Assembly: GCF_030817015.1 (NCBI RefSeq)
Contig: NZ_JAUSYS010000001.1
Span: 1,054,001-1,118,000, forward strand
Origin: Arthrobacter sp. V1I7
GTDB lineage: Bacteria > Actinomycetota > Actinomycetes > Actinomycetales > Micrococcaceae
DNA length: 64,000 nucleotides
Reading direction: 5' to 3'
The notes under the pieces are model-generated. The model worked only from the letters and a program-made list of their open reading frames with translations. It had not been told where the DNA came from and did not search any database. The position numbers were made by a program, and so were the translations under genes. Position 1 is the stretch's first letter. Each line of letters starts with the position of its first letter. Below are positions 1 through 8,085 of the stretch, piece after piece.

Positions 1-937
1 CCCGGCCGTGCTCGACGTGGATATGGTGGCGCCGGGACTGCGCGCCGGAATCAGGCAACACGGGTCCCTCGCCGCCGCTGTCGCCGCCCAGCGCCGGGGA
101 ACCCCCGGTGCGGAGCCCGGCAACAGCAGCGCCGGGGCCGGTGCGGCCAAACCCGCCCTGCAGAAAGCAGGCTCGGCCGTGGCGGGTCTCCGGGGCGGAA
201 TGCACACGCTTATTTCCGCGCTCGTGGCCGATCTCCGGGAACGCGGCGTGACGCTGCTACCCAGCACCCGGGCCGATACCATCGAGCGAACTGCCGCGGG
301 CTGGCGGGTCCGGTCCGGGGACCTCGCCTACGACGCCGGGCTGCTGGTCGTCGCGGTCGAAGGTCCGGCCGCCGTCGGGCTGCTTTCCGGGGCTCTGCCG
401 GAGCTGGCGAGCCGCCGCCCCGCCGCCGGACCGGACGTCAGCCTGGTCACCCTCGTGGTGGACCAGCCGGAACTCGACTCCGCCCCGCGCGGCACCGGGA
501 TCCTGGTGGCGCCGCAGAGTCCGGGCATCGCGGCCAAGGCCCTCACCCATGCCACCGCGAAGTGGCGCTGGCTTGCCGGCCAGACCGCCCCCGGCACCCA
601 TGTCCTCCGTCTGTCCTACGGGCGCGGGACGCGGCCCGCCGACGGATCCGCCACGGACCCCCGGACCGACGCCGAACTGTTCGACACCGCCTTGCAGGAT
701 GCCTCGGCCCTGCTCGCCGTTCCGGTCCGGCCCGGCGCAGTCCTGGCCTGGGACGTGGTGCGCTGGTCCGGGGCCCTGCCGTTCGCGTCCCTCGGGCACA
801 AGCGCCGCGTCGCCGACGTCCAGGAGATCTGCGCTGCAGACGGCACCCTCGCCGTCGTGGGCGGCTGGCTGTCCGGCAACGGGCTCGCCGCGATCGTCGC
901 CGACACGCCGAAAGTGCTGCGCACCCTGTTGCCGTGA
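1..937 (+). CDS. hemY: Coproporphyrinogen III oxidase / protoporphyrinogen oxidase, C-terminal part (5' end outside window)
   Basis: Flavin enzyme of late heme synthesis; in actinobacteria this family (CgoX) oxidises coproporphyrinogen III to coproporphyrin III. The reading frame is open to the left edge, so only about the last 312 residues are present and the N-terminal FAD-binding Rossmann motif is missing. Visible are the substrate and FAD-domain segments and a typical C-terminal motif, VVGGWLSGNGLAAIVAD, which matches the conserved FAD-contacting end of the HemY family. A Gly-Gly-Met segment near residue 64 (LRGGMHTL) also fits the family. The next heme gene, hemQ, lies about 1.06 kb downstream, separated by a proline-rich secreted protein gene. 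The assignment is supported by both sequence and the surrounding hemQ-H-C-D-B-L cluster. Confidence 0.88.
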   Translation, partial: PAVLDVDMVAPGLRAGIRQHGSLAAAVAAQRRGTPGAEPGNSSAGAGAAKPALQKAGSAVAGLRGGMHTLISALVADLRERGVTLLPSTRADTIERTAAGWRVRSGDLAYDAGLLVVAVEGPAAVGLLSGALPELASRRPAAGPDVSLVTLVVDQPELDSAPRGTGILVAPQSPGIAAKALTHATAKWRWLAGQTAPGTHVLRLSYGRGTRPADGSATDPRTDAELFDTALQDASALLAVPVRPGAVLAWDVVRWSGALPFASLGHKRRVADVQEICAADGTLAVVGGWLSGNGLAAIVADTPKVLRTLLP

Positions 938-1017
938 TCGCCGCTTCCGGCCGCCGCTGAGCATGCCCACCGGCCGGCAGTCAAAATTCCCCCCGGACCT
1001 GATCCCGGTTAGGGTCG

Positions 1018-1866
1018 ATGACCATGGTTATTCACAGGTCCAACGATTCCAGGCCCCGAGCGCGGACGCAGGCCGGCCGCCATCGGGGACTCCGCCGCGG
1101 CCTGGCAGCTGTCGCGCTCGGTGCGGTGCTGGCCGGGTCGGCAGGAGTTCCTGCCGCACATGCCGCAACCGGAGTCCTGGCCCCCTCGGCAACGACAGCG
1201 GGGGGTTCGCTGTCGGTCGGTCTCGACGGGCTGCTCGATAACGTGCTCGGTTCGCCGCAACCGACGCCGTCGCAACAGCCCACCTCGTCCGAACAGCCGA
1301 CGTCATCACCGGAGCCGACGCCGACGAACCCGGCACCCTCGCAGCAGCCCGGGCAGGACGAAGACGACGACGACGACGAGGCGGCCGCGCCGGACCGGAC
1401 GGCGGAACCGTCCCCGACGCAGTCCGGCAGCGCACCGCCGGAGGCTCCCCAGGACGCCCCGCCGTCCGAAGGCCAGCCGCCCGCACCGCAGCCTGCCGCC
1501 CCGGCCGCGGAGGGCACTGCCGCGGACGGCACCGCCGCTGTCCAGCCCGGCAGCGGTGCGGCGCCAGGCCGGGAACCGTCTCCCGCCGGCCGGAACGCCG
1601 CCGGGGATCCGGCTCCCGGGACGACCGCCCCGCCCGGAACAGCCGGAACGCCGACACCGGCCGGCTCCGACTTAGTCCCGACGTCGGAGCCCGGGCCGGC
1701 GCGGACGGCGGTTCAGTCCGGGACCAACGGCCGCTCCGGCAGCACCTCGCTGAAGGCCACCTCCGCCGAAGAATCCGGCACCTCCCCGCTGCTCGGCTGG
1801 GGAATAGGCCTCGTCGGGCTGTCCGTGATCGCCGGCGTCGTCCTCACCAGACTGCGCAAGGTCTGA
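1018..1866 (+). CDS. Proline/alanine-rich secreted protein with C-terminal membrane anchor
   Basis: Not recognised as a characterised family. The 282-residue product has an N-terminal twin-arginine-like basic stretch and hydrophobic segment ending in AHAA (signal peptide, about residues 1-50), a long low-complexity region rich in Pro, Ser, Thr, Glu and Ala with a run of acidic residues near 120-127, and a C-terminal hydrophobic helix (SPLLGWGIGLVGLSVIAGVV) followed by a short basic tail. No LPXTG sortase signal is visible, so anchoring by the transmembrane helix is inferred. It sits between hemY and hemQ but has no visible heme motif. A second ATG at 1024 is an equally possible start; a TAGGGT -10-like box lies at 1010-1015, which would make the message nearly leaderless. 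Confidence 0.7.
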   Translation: MTMVIHRSNDSRPRARTQAGRHRGLRRGLAAVALGAVLAGSAGVPAAHAATGVLAPSATTAGGSLSVGLDGLLDNVLGSPQPTPSQQPTSSEQPTSSPEPTPTNPAPSQQPGQDEDDDDDEAAAPDRTAEPSPTQSGSAPPEAPQDAPPSEGQPPAPQPAAPAAEGTAADGTAAVQPGSGAAPGREPSPAGRNAAGDPAPGTTAPPGTAGTPTPAGSDLVPTSEPGPARTAVQSGTNGRSGSTSLKATSAEESGTSPLLGWGIGLVGLSVIAGVVLTRLRKV

Positions 1867-1933
1867 GCGAAACGCAGCCGGGGACGTCGGCGCCTGGACC
1901 ACGGCGCCCGGACCCCAAAGTGTGAAATCCAGC

Positions 1934-1954
1934 ACTTCTACGCGTTGTAGAAGT
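1934..1954. promoter_or_regulatory. Perfect dyad upstream of the hemQ operon (candidate operator)
   Basis: Arms ACTTCTAC and GTAGAAGT surround a 5-base centre (GCGTT). The site lies 8 bases upstream of a possible -35 box (TTCGAC, 1962-1967) for hemQ. It is too short and T-poor to look like a terminator for the preceding gene, so a regulator-binding site is the better inference. The cognate regulator is unknown. Confidence 0.45.
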
Positions 1955-1961
1955 TCTCGGT

Positions 1962-1998
1962 TTCGACTTCGCTGAAGGGAAGAGGCAGACTGGTATCC
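1962..1998 (+). promoter_or_regulatory. Possible hemQ promoter
   Basis: TTCGAC (1962-1967) and CAGACT (1986-1991) are separated by 18 bases, and the hemQ ATG is 7 bases after the -10-like box, implying a leaderless or nearly leaderless message. A purine-rich stretch (AAGGGAAGAGG) also lies upstream of the start but is too far for a good ribosome site. Confidence 0.3.
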
Positions 1999-2724
1999 AT
2001 GAGCCACACTTCTGCCGAATCTGTCACTAAAACCGGATCAGTCACCGAATCAGCAACCGAAGAATCCACCGAGCAGTTCTTCACGCTCTGGACGGTCTTC
2101 AAGCGCTCCGCCGACGTCCTGCGCAGCGGCGATGCTGCCGAGGAGTTCGAGGCACTGACGGCCCGGCTGGCCGATGCAGGAGTGGTACACCGCGGCAGCT
2201 ACGACGTTTCCGCCATGCGGGCGGACGCGGACATCATGGTGTGGCTGCACGGGCCCCAGCCGGAGGCCCTGCAGCGGGCGGTCCGGGATATCCGGCGCAG
2301 CAAGCTCTTCGCGGGCACCGAGATCACCTGGTCCGCGATGGGCGTGCACCGCGAGGCCGAGTTCGCCAAGAACCACACGCCCGCCTACTCCCGCGGCGTG
2401 GCACCGGCAGAATGGCTCTGCGTCTACCCCTTCGTCCGCTCGTACGAGTGGTACCTGCTGCCCGACGCCGAGCGCGGCGCCATGCTCCGCGACCACGGCA
2501 TGCTGGGCCGCGAGTTCCCCCAGGTCATCTCCAACACCGTCTCCTCCTTCGCCCTGGGCGACTGGGAATGGATTCTCGGCCTGGAAGCCCCCGAACTCGT
2601 GGACCTCGTGGACCTGATGCGACACCTCCGCGCCACCGAGGCCCGCCACCACGTCCGCGAGGAAATCCCCTTCTACACCGGCCGCCGCGTCACCGCCGCC
2701 GAAATCGCCGAGGTCCTTGCATGA
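1999..2724 (+). CDS. hemQ: Coproheme decarboxylase (ChdC/HemQ, chlorite dismutase-like)
   Basis: Decarboxylates two propionates of Fe-coproporphyrin III to give heme b, the last step of the coproporphyrin-dependent pathway. The 241-residue product has the chlorite dismutase-like fold signature: an N-terminal domain with FTLWTVFK, the segment RADADIMVWLHGPQPEALQ, and the conserved VYPFVRSYEWYLLPDAERGAMLRDHG block, which carries the tyrosine and the lysine/arginine positions typical of actinobacterial HemQ. Size matches the family (about 230-250 residues). Its stop overlaps the hemH start (ATGA), so the two are translationally coupled. It is the first gene of the compact hemQ-H-C-D-B block, and the regulatory dyad at 1934-1954 lies directly upstream. 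Confidence 0.93.
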   Translation: MSHTSAESVTKTGSVTESATEESTEQFFTLWTVFKRSADVLRSGDAAEEFEALTARLADAGVVHRGSYDVSAMRADADIMVWLHGPQPEALQRAVRDIRRSKLFAGTEITWSAMGVHREAEFAKNHTPAYSRGVAPAEWLCVYPFVRSYEWYLLPDAERGAMLRDHGMLGREFPQVISNTVSSFALGDWEWILGLEAPELVDLVDLMRHLRATEARHHVREEIPFYTGRRVTAAEIAEVLA

Positions 2725-4001
2725 GCCCACTCGATCCCCAGGGATCCGCTCCCCAGGTGACCGCCGTCAACCCGGTCACCGAGACCGGCCGGATGGCCCC
2801 CAAGGACTACGACGCCGTGCTCCTCGCCTCCTTCGGCGGCCCCGAAGGCCAGGACGACGTTCTTCCGTTCCTCCGCAACGTCACCCGCGGCCGCGGCATC
2901 CCGGACGAGCGGCTCGAAGCCGTCTCGCACCACTACCGCGCGAACGGCGGCATCAGCCCGATCAACCAGCAGAACCGCGAGCTGAAGGCCGGCATCGAGG
3001 CCGAACTCGCCTCCCGCGGCATCGAACTGCCGGTGTTCTGGGGCAACCGCAACTGGGACCCGTACATCCCGCAGACGCTTCAGGACATCTACGACGCCGG
3101 GCACCGCAAGGTCCTGATGCTCACCACGAGTGCCTACTCCTGCTATTCCAGCTGCCGCCAGTACCGCGAGGACATCGGCATGGCGCTGACCGAGACCGGC
3201 CTCGACGGGAAACTCGAGGTGGACAAGGTGCGGCAGTACTTCGACCACCCGGGTTTCGTGGAGCCGTTCATCGAGGGCACCGCGGCCGGCCTCGCCGACG
3301 TCCGTGCCCGGCTGGCGGCGGCCGGCACCCCGGACGGCCCGGTGCACATCCTGTTCGCAACGCATTCCATCCCGACCCGCGATGCCGAAGCCGCCGGACG
3401 CTCCGCTGAGGAGCCCCGCCACTTCGCGGAGGACTCCGCCTACGCCGCCCAGCACCTGGCCTCCGGCGCCGAGATCATCCGCCGGGTGGAAACCGGGTCC
3501 GGCCTGACCGCCCCGTGGTCGCTCGTCTACCAGTCCCGCTCCGGCGCACCGCACGTGCCGTGGCTGGAACCGGACATCAACGACGCCATCGAGGAGCTCG
3601 CGGGCAAGGGAGTCAAGGGCGTCGTGATCGTGCCGCTGGGCTTCGTCAGCGACCACATGGAAGTCATCTGGGACCTCGACACCGAGGCGCTGGAGACCTG
3701 CGCCAGGCTCGGGCTTGCCGCCACCCGCGTCCCCACCCCCGGAACGCACCGGACTTTCGTCGGCGGGCTCGTGGACCTGATCTGTGAGCGGACTGCCGCG
3801 AACAACATCGCCGACCGGCCGCACCTGACCACGCTCGGCCCCTGGTACGACGTGTGCCGGCCCGGCTGCTGCGCCAACTTCCGCGAGGGGAAGCCTGCCA
3901 TCGCCGAAGCCGACACCACCGTCGGGACCGGCCACGATCCCTACCCGGCAGCATCCGCCGCCGGCACTTCCGCCCTGGCGGCAGGTCGGGGGACCCCGTG
4001 A
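2721..4001 (+). CDS. hemH: Coproporphyrin III ferrochelatase (CpfC/HemH)
   Basis: Inserts ferrous iron into coproporphyrin III. The 426-residue protein carries typical ferrochelatase blocks: VLLASFGGPEG near the N-terminus, NGGISPINQQNRELK, and the FATHSIPTRD segment containing the catalytic histidine, followed by VYQSRSG and VIVPLGFVSDHMEVIWDLD with its conserved His/Glu. Cysteines at residues 141 and 145 and at 379, 383 and 384 are placed like the [2Fe-2S] ligands described for actinobacterial ferrochelatases (inference by position). The ATG at 2721 overlaps the hemQ stop by four bases; a longer upstream frame exists but would run through hemQ. The end overlaps hemC (GTGA). The last ~40 residues are Ala/Gly-rich and probably disordered. 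Confidence 0.95.
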   Translation: MSPLDPQGSAPQVTAVNPVTETGRMAPKDYDAVLLASFGGPEGQDDVLPFLRNVTRGRGIPDERLEAVSHHYRANGGISPINQQNRELKAGIEAELASRGIELPVFWGNRNWDPYIPQTLQDIYDAGHRKVLMLTTSAYSCYSSCRQYREDIGMALTETGLDGKLEVDKVRQYFDHPGFVEPFIEGTAAGLADVRARLAAAGTPDGPVHILFATHSIPTRDAEAAGRSAEEPRHFAEDSAYAAQHLASGAEIIRRVETGSGLTAPWSLVYQSRSGAPHVPWLEPDINDAIEELAGKGVKGVVIVPLGFVSDHMEVIWDLDTEALETCARLGLAATRVPTPGTHRTFVGGLVDLICERTAANNIADRPHLTTLGPWYDVCRPGCCANFREGKPAIAEADTTVGTGHDPYPAASAAGTSALAAGRGTP

Positions 4002-4996
4002 CCGTCCGGATCGGCACCCGCGCCAGCAGGCTCGCCCTCACCCAGACGCAGCAGACCGCGGACCAGCTTTCCGCCGTCGGCGGGTTCCCGGTGGAACTCG
4101 TCCACATCAAGACCGAGGGCGATGTGCTCCCCGGCTCGCTGTCCCAGCTGGGCGGCACCGGCGTCTTCGTCGCCGCGCTGCGCGAGGCCCTGCTGCAGGA
4201 CAGATGCGATGTCGCCGTGCATTCGCTCAAGGACCTGCCTACCGGTCCCGCCCTCGGGTTGAGCCTTGCGGCGACGCCGAAACGCGCCGATGTCCGGGAC
4301 GTGCTCTGCGCCCGCGACGGCCTCAAGCTCGCCGATCTGCCCGCCGGGGCCACCGTCGGCACCGGCTCGCCGCGGCGGGGCGCCCAGCTGCGCGCCGCGC
4401 GTCCGGACCTGGTCATCCGGGACATCCGCGGCAACGTGGACACCCGGCTGGGCCGGGTCCCCGGGCTGCCGGGCAACAGCACCGACACGGTCGTGGACGG
4501 CAAGTCCTGCGATCTCGACGCCGTCGTCCTCGCCGCCGCCGGGCTGCACCGGATCGGCCGGCTGGACGCCATCAGCGAATACCTCGAGACCGGCATCATG
4601 CTGCCGGCCGCCGGGCAAGGGTCGCTGGCGATCGAATGCCGCACCGCCGACGCCCCCCGCAAGGCGGGATCGACCGAAGGCTCCCAAGGTGTGCTGGCGC
4701 AGGCCCTCGCCGCCCTCGACGATCCGGACACCCGGCTCGCCGTCACGGCAGAACGCGCCTTGCTGGCCCGGCTGGAGGCCGGATGCGCCGCGCCGGTGGG
4801 CGCCTACGCCTACCGCAAGGGCAGCATGCTGCACCTCGAAGCCGTCGTCTGTGCGGTCGACGGCACGGCCACCATGCGGGACAAGCTTGCCACCGACGGT
4901 CTCACCGAAGTCGGGGCAACGCTGCTGGGGATCGAGCTGGCGGAGGTCCTGCTCGCCCGGGGAGCCGCCGACATCGCGGACCTCAGCGCGTCCTGA
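3998..4996 (+). CDS. hemC: Porphobilinogen deaminase (hydroxymethylbilane synthase)
   Basis: Polymerises four porphobilinogens into hydroxymethylbilane. Starts with GTG overlapping the hemH stop (GTGA); product 332 residues, slightly longer than usual because of an insertion around residues 222-232. Conserved features: IGTRASRLALTQT at the N-terminus, IKTEGD, DVAVHSLKDLP with the catalytic Asp, TGSPRRGAQLRAARPD, RGNVDTRLG, and the LEAGCAAPVGAYA loop in which Cys263 should carry the dipyrromethane cofactor. The gene is followed after only 19 bases by hemD. No regulatory element is visible inside the block, consistent with read-through from the hemQ promoter. Confidence 0.96.
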   Translation: MTVRIGTRASRLALTQTQQTADQLSAVGGFPVELVHIKTEGDVLPGSLSQLGGTGVFVAALREALLQDRCDVAVHSLKDLPTGPALGLSLAATPKRADVRDVLCARDGLKLADLPAGATVGTGSPRRGAQLRAARPDLVIRDIRGNVDTRLGRVPGLPGNSTDTVVDGKSCDLDAVVLAAAGLHRIGRLDAISEYLETGIMLPAAGQGSLAIECRTADAPRKAGSTEGSQGVLAQALAALDDPDTRLAVTAERALLARLEAGCAAPVGAYAYRKGSMLHLEAVVCAVDGTATMRDKLATDGLTEVGATLLGIELAEVLLARGAADIADLSAS

Positions 4997-5015
4997 ACCG
5001 CGGGATCAACGGTTC

Positions 5016-5963
5016 ATGGGAGGGTACAGCGACCGCAACGGTGCGGACGGGCCACACGGCATGAGCGTGCCCGACGGAGCCCGGGTGCTGGTTGCCCGCA
5101 GCCCGGACCGGGCCGGGGAACTCGTTACGGCCCTGCGCCGGGTCGGCGCGGATCCGCTGCTGCTGCCGCTGATCGACTTCGAGCTCGCCCGCGACCAGCA
5201 TTCCTTCGACGTCACCTTCGATGCCCTCGGCGCCGGCGCCTACAACTGGCTCGTGGTCAGCAGCGTGACCGCCGTCCAGGCACTCGAGGCCAAGGCAGCC
5301 GAGCGCGGCGTGGAGCTGGCCAGCTGGTTGCCCGGCAGCGTCCAGGTGGCAACGATCGGGCCGGCCACCCGGCGGGTGCTCGAGGCGCGCGGAATCGCCG
5401 TCGACCTGGCCCCGACCGGCCGCCAGTCCGGCGCCGGCCTGCTCGAAATCTGGCCGGAGGGCCAGGGCACTGTGCTGCTGCCGCAGGCCGACATCGCCGA
5501 CGCCCGGCTCCGGCGCGGCCTCGCCGCCCGGGGCGCGCTCGTCCAGGCCGTCACCGCCTACCACACCGTGGACTACCCGGCCGATCCCGGCCGCCGCCTG
5601 CCCGATTGCCCGCCCGTCCCCGGCGCGCCCGGCACCGCGGCCGGCCCGGCCGCGGTGCTCACCGCCACCGAAGCCAGAGCCGAAATCGCCGCCGGCAGCC
5701 TGCAGGCCGTCGTCGCCGCCTCGCCCAGCGCAGCCCGCCGCATCCACGCCGACCTCGCACCGCTGGGAGCGTGCCGGTTCGTCGCGATCGGGCGTTCGAC
5801 GGCGGCGGAGGCGGAAGCGCTCGGGCTCACCGTTGCTTCCGTCGCCGAGGAGCCGACGGCGTCGGGCCTGGTGGCCGCCGTCGTGGAGTCCCTCGCGGCG
5901 TTGCCAGCCCCTTCACCATCGCAGCCGCCCGCCGCAGAGCCCACCGCAAAGGACCCAGCATGA
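5016..5963 (+). CDS. hemD: Uroporphyrinogen-III synthase
   Basis: Cyclises hydroxymethylbilane to uroporphyrinogen III. The family is poorly conserved; support comes from [33 protein letters not shown] at the N-terminus (the usual R-P...L...G..v...P pattern), [52 protein letters not shown], and [10 protein letters not shown] ... [20 protein letters not shown] at the end, in the right order. Two in-frame ATGs are possible, 5016 (315 residues) and 5061 (300 residues, starting MSVPDGARV); neither has a clear ribosome site, and 5061 fits the family start better. The stop overlaps the hemB ATG by four bases. No fused SUMT domain is present. Confidence 0.85.
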   Translation: MGGYSDRNGADGPHGMSVPDGARVLVARSPDRAGELVTALRRVGADPLLLPLIDFELARDQHSFDVTFDALGAGAYNWLVVSSVTAVQALEAKAAERGVELASWLPGSVQVATIGPATRRVLEARGIAVDLAPTGRQSGAGLLEIWPEGQGTVLLPQADIADARLRRGLAARGALVQAVTAYHTVDYPADPGRRLPDCPPVPGAPGTAAGPAAVLTATEARAEIAAGSLQAVVAASPSAARRIHADLAPLGACRFVAIGRSTAAEAEALGLTVASVAEEPTASGLVAAVVESLAALPAPSPSQPPAAEPTAKDPA

Positions 5964-6940
5964 GCTTTCCGACCCACCGTCCCCGCCGCCTCCGCACCAC
6001 CCCGGCAATGCGCCGGCTCACCGCCGAACACCGTCTCTCGGCCGCGGAGCTGATCCTGCCGGCCTTCATCCGGGAGGGCCTGGCGGAGCCGAACCCGATT
6101 GCCTCGATGCCCGGCGTGCAGCAGCACACCACGGATTCGCTCAAGCGCGCCGCCGCCGAGGCCGTGCGGCTGGGTGTCGGCGGCATCATGCTGTTCGGGG
6201 TCCCCGCGCAACGGGACGCCCGGGGCACGGCCTCGCTGGACCCGGACGGCGTGCTGAACAAGGCCATCCGGGACGTCCGGGCCGAGGTCGGCGACGAGCT
6301 CGTGGTCATGAGCGATGTCTGCCTGGACGAATTCACGGACCACGGCCACTGCGGTGTCCTCGATGCCCACGGGTACGTGGACAACGACGCCACCCTGGAG
6401 ATCTACGGCCGGATGGCGGTGGCGCAGGCGGAGGCCGGAGCCCACGTCCTCGGCCCCTCCGGGATGATGGACGGCCAGGTGGCGGTCATCCGGCAGGCCC
6501 TGGAGGAAGCGGGCCACGCCAACACCGCGGTCGTGGCCTACGCCGCCAAATACGCCTCGGCGTTCTACGGCCCCTTCCGCGAAGCCGTCGACTCGCAGCT
6601 GAAGGGGGACCGGCGCACCTACCAGATGGAGTCCGCCAACCGCCGCGAAGCCATCCTCGAGGTGGAACTGGACCTCGCCGAGGGCGCGGACATGGTCATG
6701 GTGAAACCCGCCATGAGCTACCTCGACATCCTGGCCGACGTCGCCGCCATGAGCCCCGTGCCGGTCGCGGCCTACCAGATCTCGGGCGAGTACGCGATGA
6801 TCGAGGCGGCGGCGGCCAACGGCTGGATCGACCGGCGCGCCGCGATCACCGAATCCGTCCTGGGCATCAGGCGGGCCGGCGCCAACATGGTGCTGACGTA
6901 CTGGGCCAGCGAACTCGCCGGCTGGCTGAAGGAGTCCTGA
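5960..6940 (+). CDS. hemB: Delta-aminolevulinic acid dehydratase (porphobilinogen synthase)
   Basis: Condenses two 5-aminolevulinates into porphobilinogen. The 326-residue product is family length. Schiff-base lysines are visible as Lys197 ([13 protein letters not shown]) and Lys249 ([12 protein letters not shown]). The metal-site loop reads [15 protein letters not shown]: Cys121 and Cys131 of the zinc triad are kept but the central cysteine is Asp123, a mixed site commonly seen in actinobacteria. Other motifs: [28 protein letters not shown]. The ATG overlaps the hemD stop (ATGA), and the hemB stop overlaps the next gene's start in TGATGA, so four successive genes here are translationally coupled. 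Confidence 0.97.
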   Translation: MSFPTHRPRRLRTTPAMRRLTAEHRLSAAELILPAFIREGLAEPNPIASMPGVQQHTTDSLKRAAAEAVRLGVGGIMLFGVPAQRDARGTASLDPDGVLNKAIRDVRAEVGDELVVMSDVCLDEFTDHGHCGVLDAHGYVDNDATLEIYGRMAVAQAEAGAHVLGPSGMMDGQVAVIRQALEEAGHANTAVVAYAAKYASAFYGPFREAVDSQLKGDRRTYQMESANRREAILEVELDLAEGADMVMVKPAMSYLDILADVAAMSPVPVAAYQISGEYAMIEAAAANGWIDRRAAITESVLGIRRAGANMVLTYWASELAGWLKES

Positions 6941-8062
6941 TGAGTGCTGCGTCCGTGCCGGATCCGGAGTTTATGGCGCACCCCACGGCGCCCCGGGGGG
7001 CCCGGGCGCATCCTGCTGGGCCTGAACAGCTTCGGCGACGTCGGGGTCTTCCCGGACGGGCACCCCGTCCCGCACGCCCAGGTGCTGCGCCAGCTGCTGG
7101 AACAGGCCGAGCTCGCGGACGAGGTCGGGCTGCACGCCTTCGCCGTGGGGGAGCACCACCGCCGGGACTTTGCCGTCTCCGCCCCGGAGGTGTTCCTTGC
7201 CGCCGCGGCGGCCCGGACCAGGAACATCCGGCTCGGCTCGGCCGTGACCGTGCTCAGCTCGGATGATCCCATCCGGGTCTTCCAGCGCTTCTCCACCGTG
7301 GACGCCATCGCCAACGGCCGCGCCGAGGTCATGCTGGGCCGGGGCTCCTTCATCGAATCCTTCCCGCTGTTCGGCCTCGACCTGGCGGACTACGAGGTCC
7401 TGTTCGAGGAAAAGCTTGAGCTCTTTGACAAGGTCCGGGCGCAGCAACCCGTGCACTGGGAAGGCCGCACCCGGCCCGCCATCAACGGGTTGAGTGTCTA
7501 CCCGCCGCTCGAACACCATCTGCTGCCGGCCTGGATCGGCGTCGGCGGGACCCCCGAGTCGGTGCTGCGCTGCGCCGAGTACGGCTACCCGATCATCTTC
7601 GCCATCATCGGCGGACAACCCCGCGCCTTCGCGCCCCTGGCCGAGCTCTACCGCGAGGCGATGGCCAAGTACGGCCACCCGATGCAGCAGATGGCCACCC
7701 ATTCACCCGGCCACGTTGCCGCCACCGATGAGGAGGCGCGGGAGGAGTTGTTCCCGCACTGGCTCGCGCAGCGCAACCGGATCGGGTCCGAGCGCGGCTG
7801 GGGACCGGGCAACCGGGGCGAATTCGACGCGATGTGCATGCCGGAGGGCGCCTTGTACGTCGGGTCGCCGGAGACCGTCGCCGCGAAGATCGTGCTGCTC
7901 AAAAAGAACCTCGGCGTGGACCGCTTCGACCTGAAGTACAGCAGCGGCACGCTGCCGCACGCCGCCATGATGCGGTCCATCGAACTGTTCGGCACCGAAG
8001 TGGCGCCCCGCGTGGCTGCCGTGCTGGCCGGGACTACCCTGGGCACGGCAGCAGCCAAGTGA
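6940..8062 (+). CDS. LLM-class flavin-dependent oxidoreductase (apparent frameshift near codon 20)
   Basis: Luciferase-like monooxygenase family; substrate unknown. The body (from about 7009) is typical: [96 protein letters not shown]. The natural start appears to be ATG 6940, coupled to hemB, giving [20 protein letters not shown], but this runs in frame 1 while the body is in frame 2. Removing one G from the run of six at 6995-7000 joins them. The uninterrupted alternative from GTG 6944 begins with residues unlike the family ([20 protein letters not shown]). The frameshift may be a sequencing error or a real mutation. Its place between hemB and hemL suggests co-expression with heme genes, not a known role in the pathway. 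Confidence 0.75.
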
Positions 8063-8085
8063 AAGCACCTGAAAGAATAGGAACC

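Noticed and set aside
2241..2720. 160-codon upstream extension of the ferrochelatase frame
   Set aside because: Runs through hemQ in another frame with Arg/Pro-rich translation; the coupled ATG at 2721 is clearly better.
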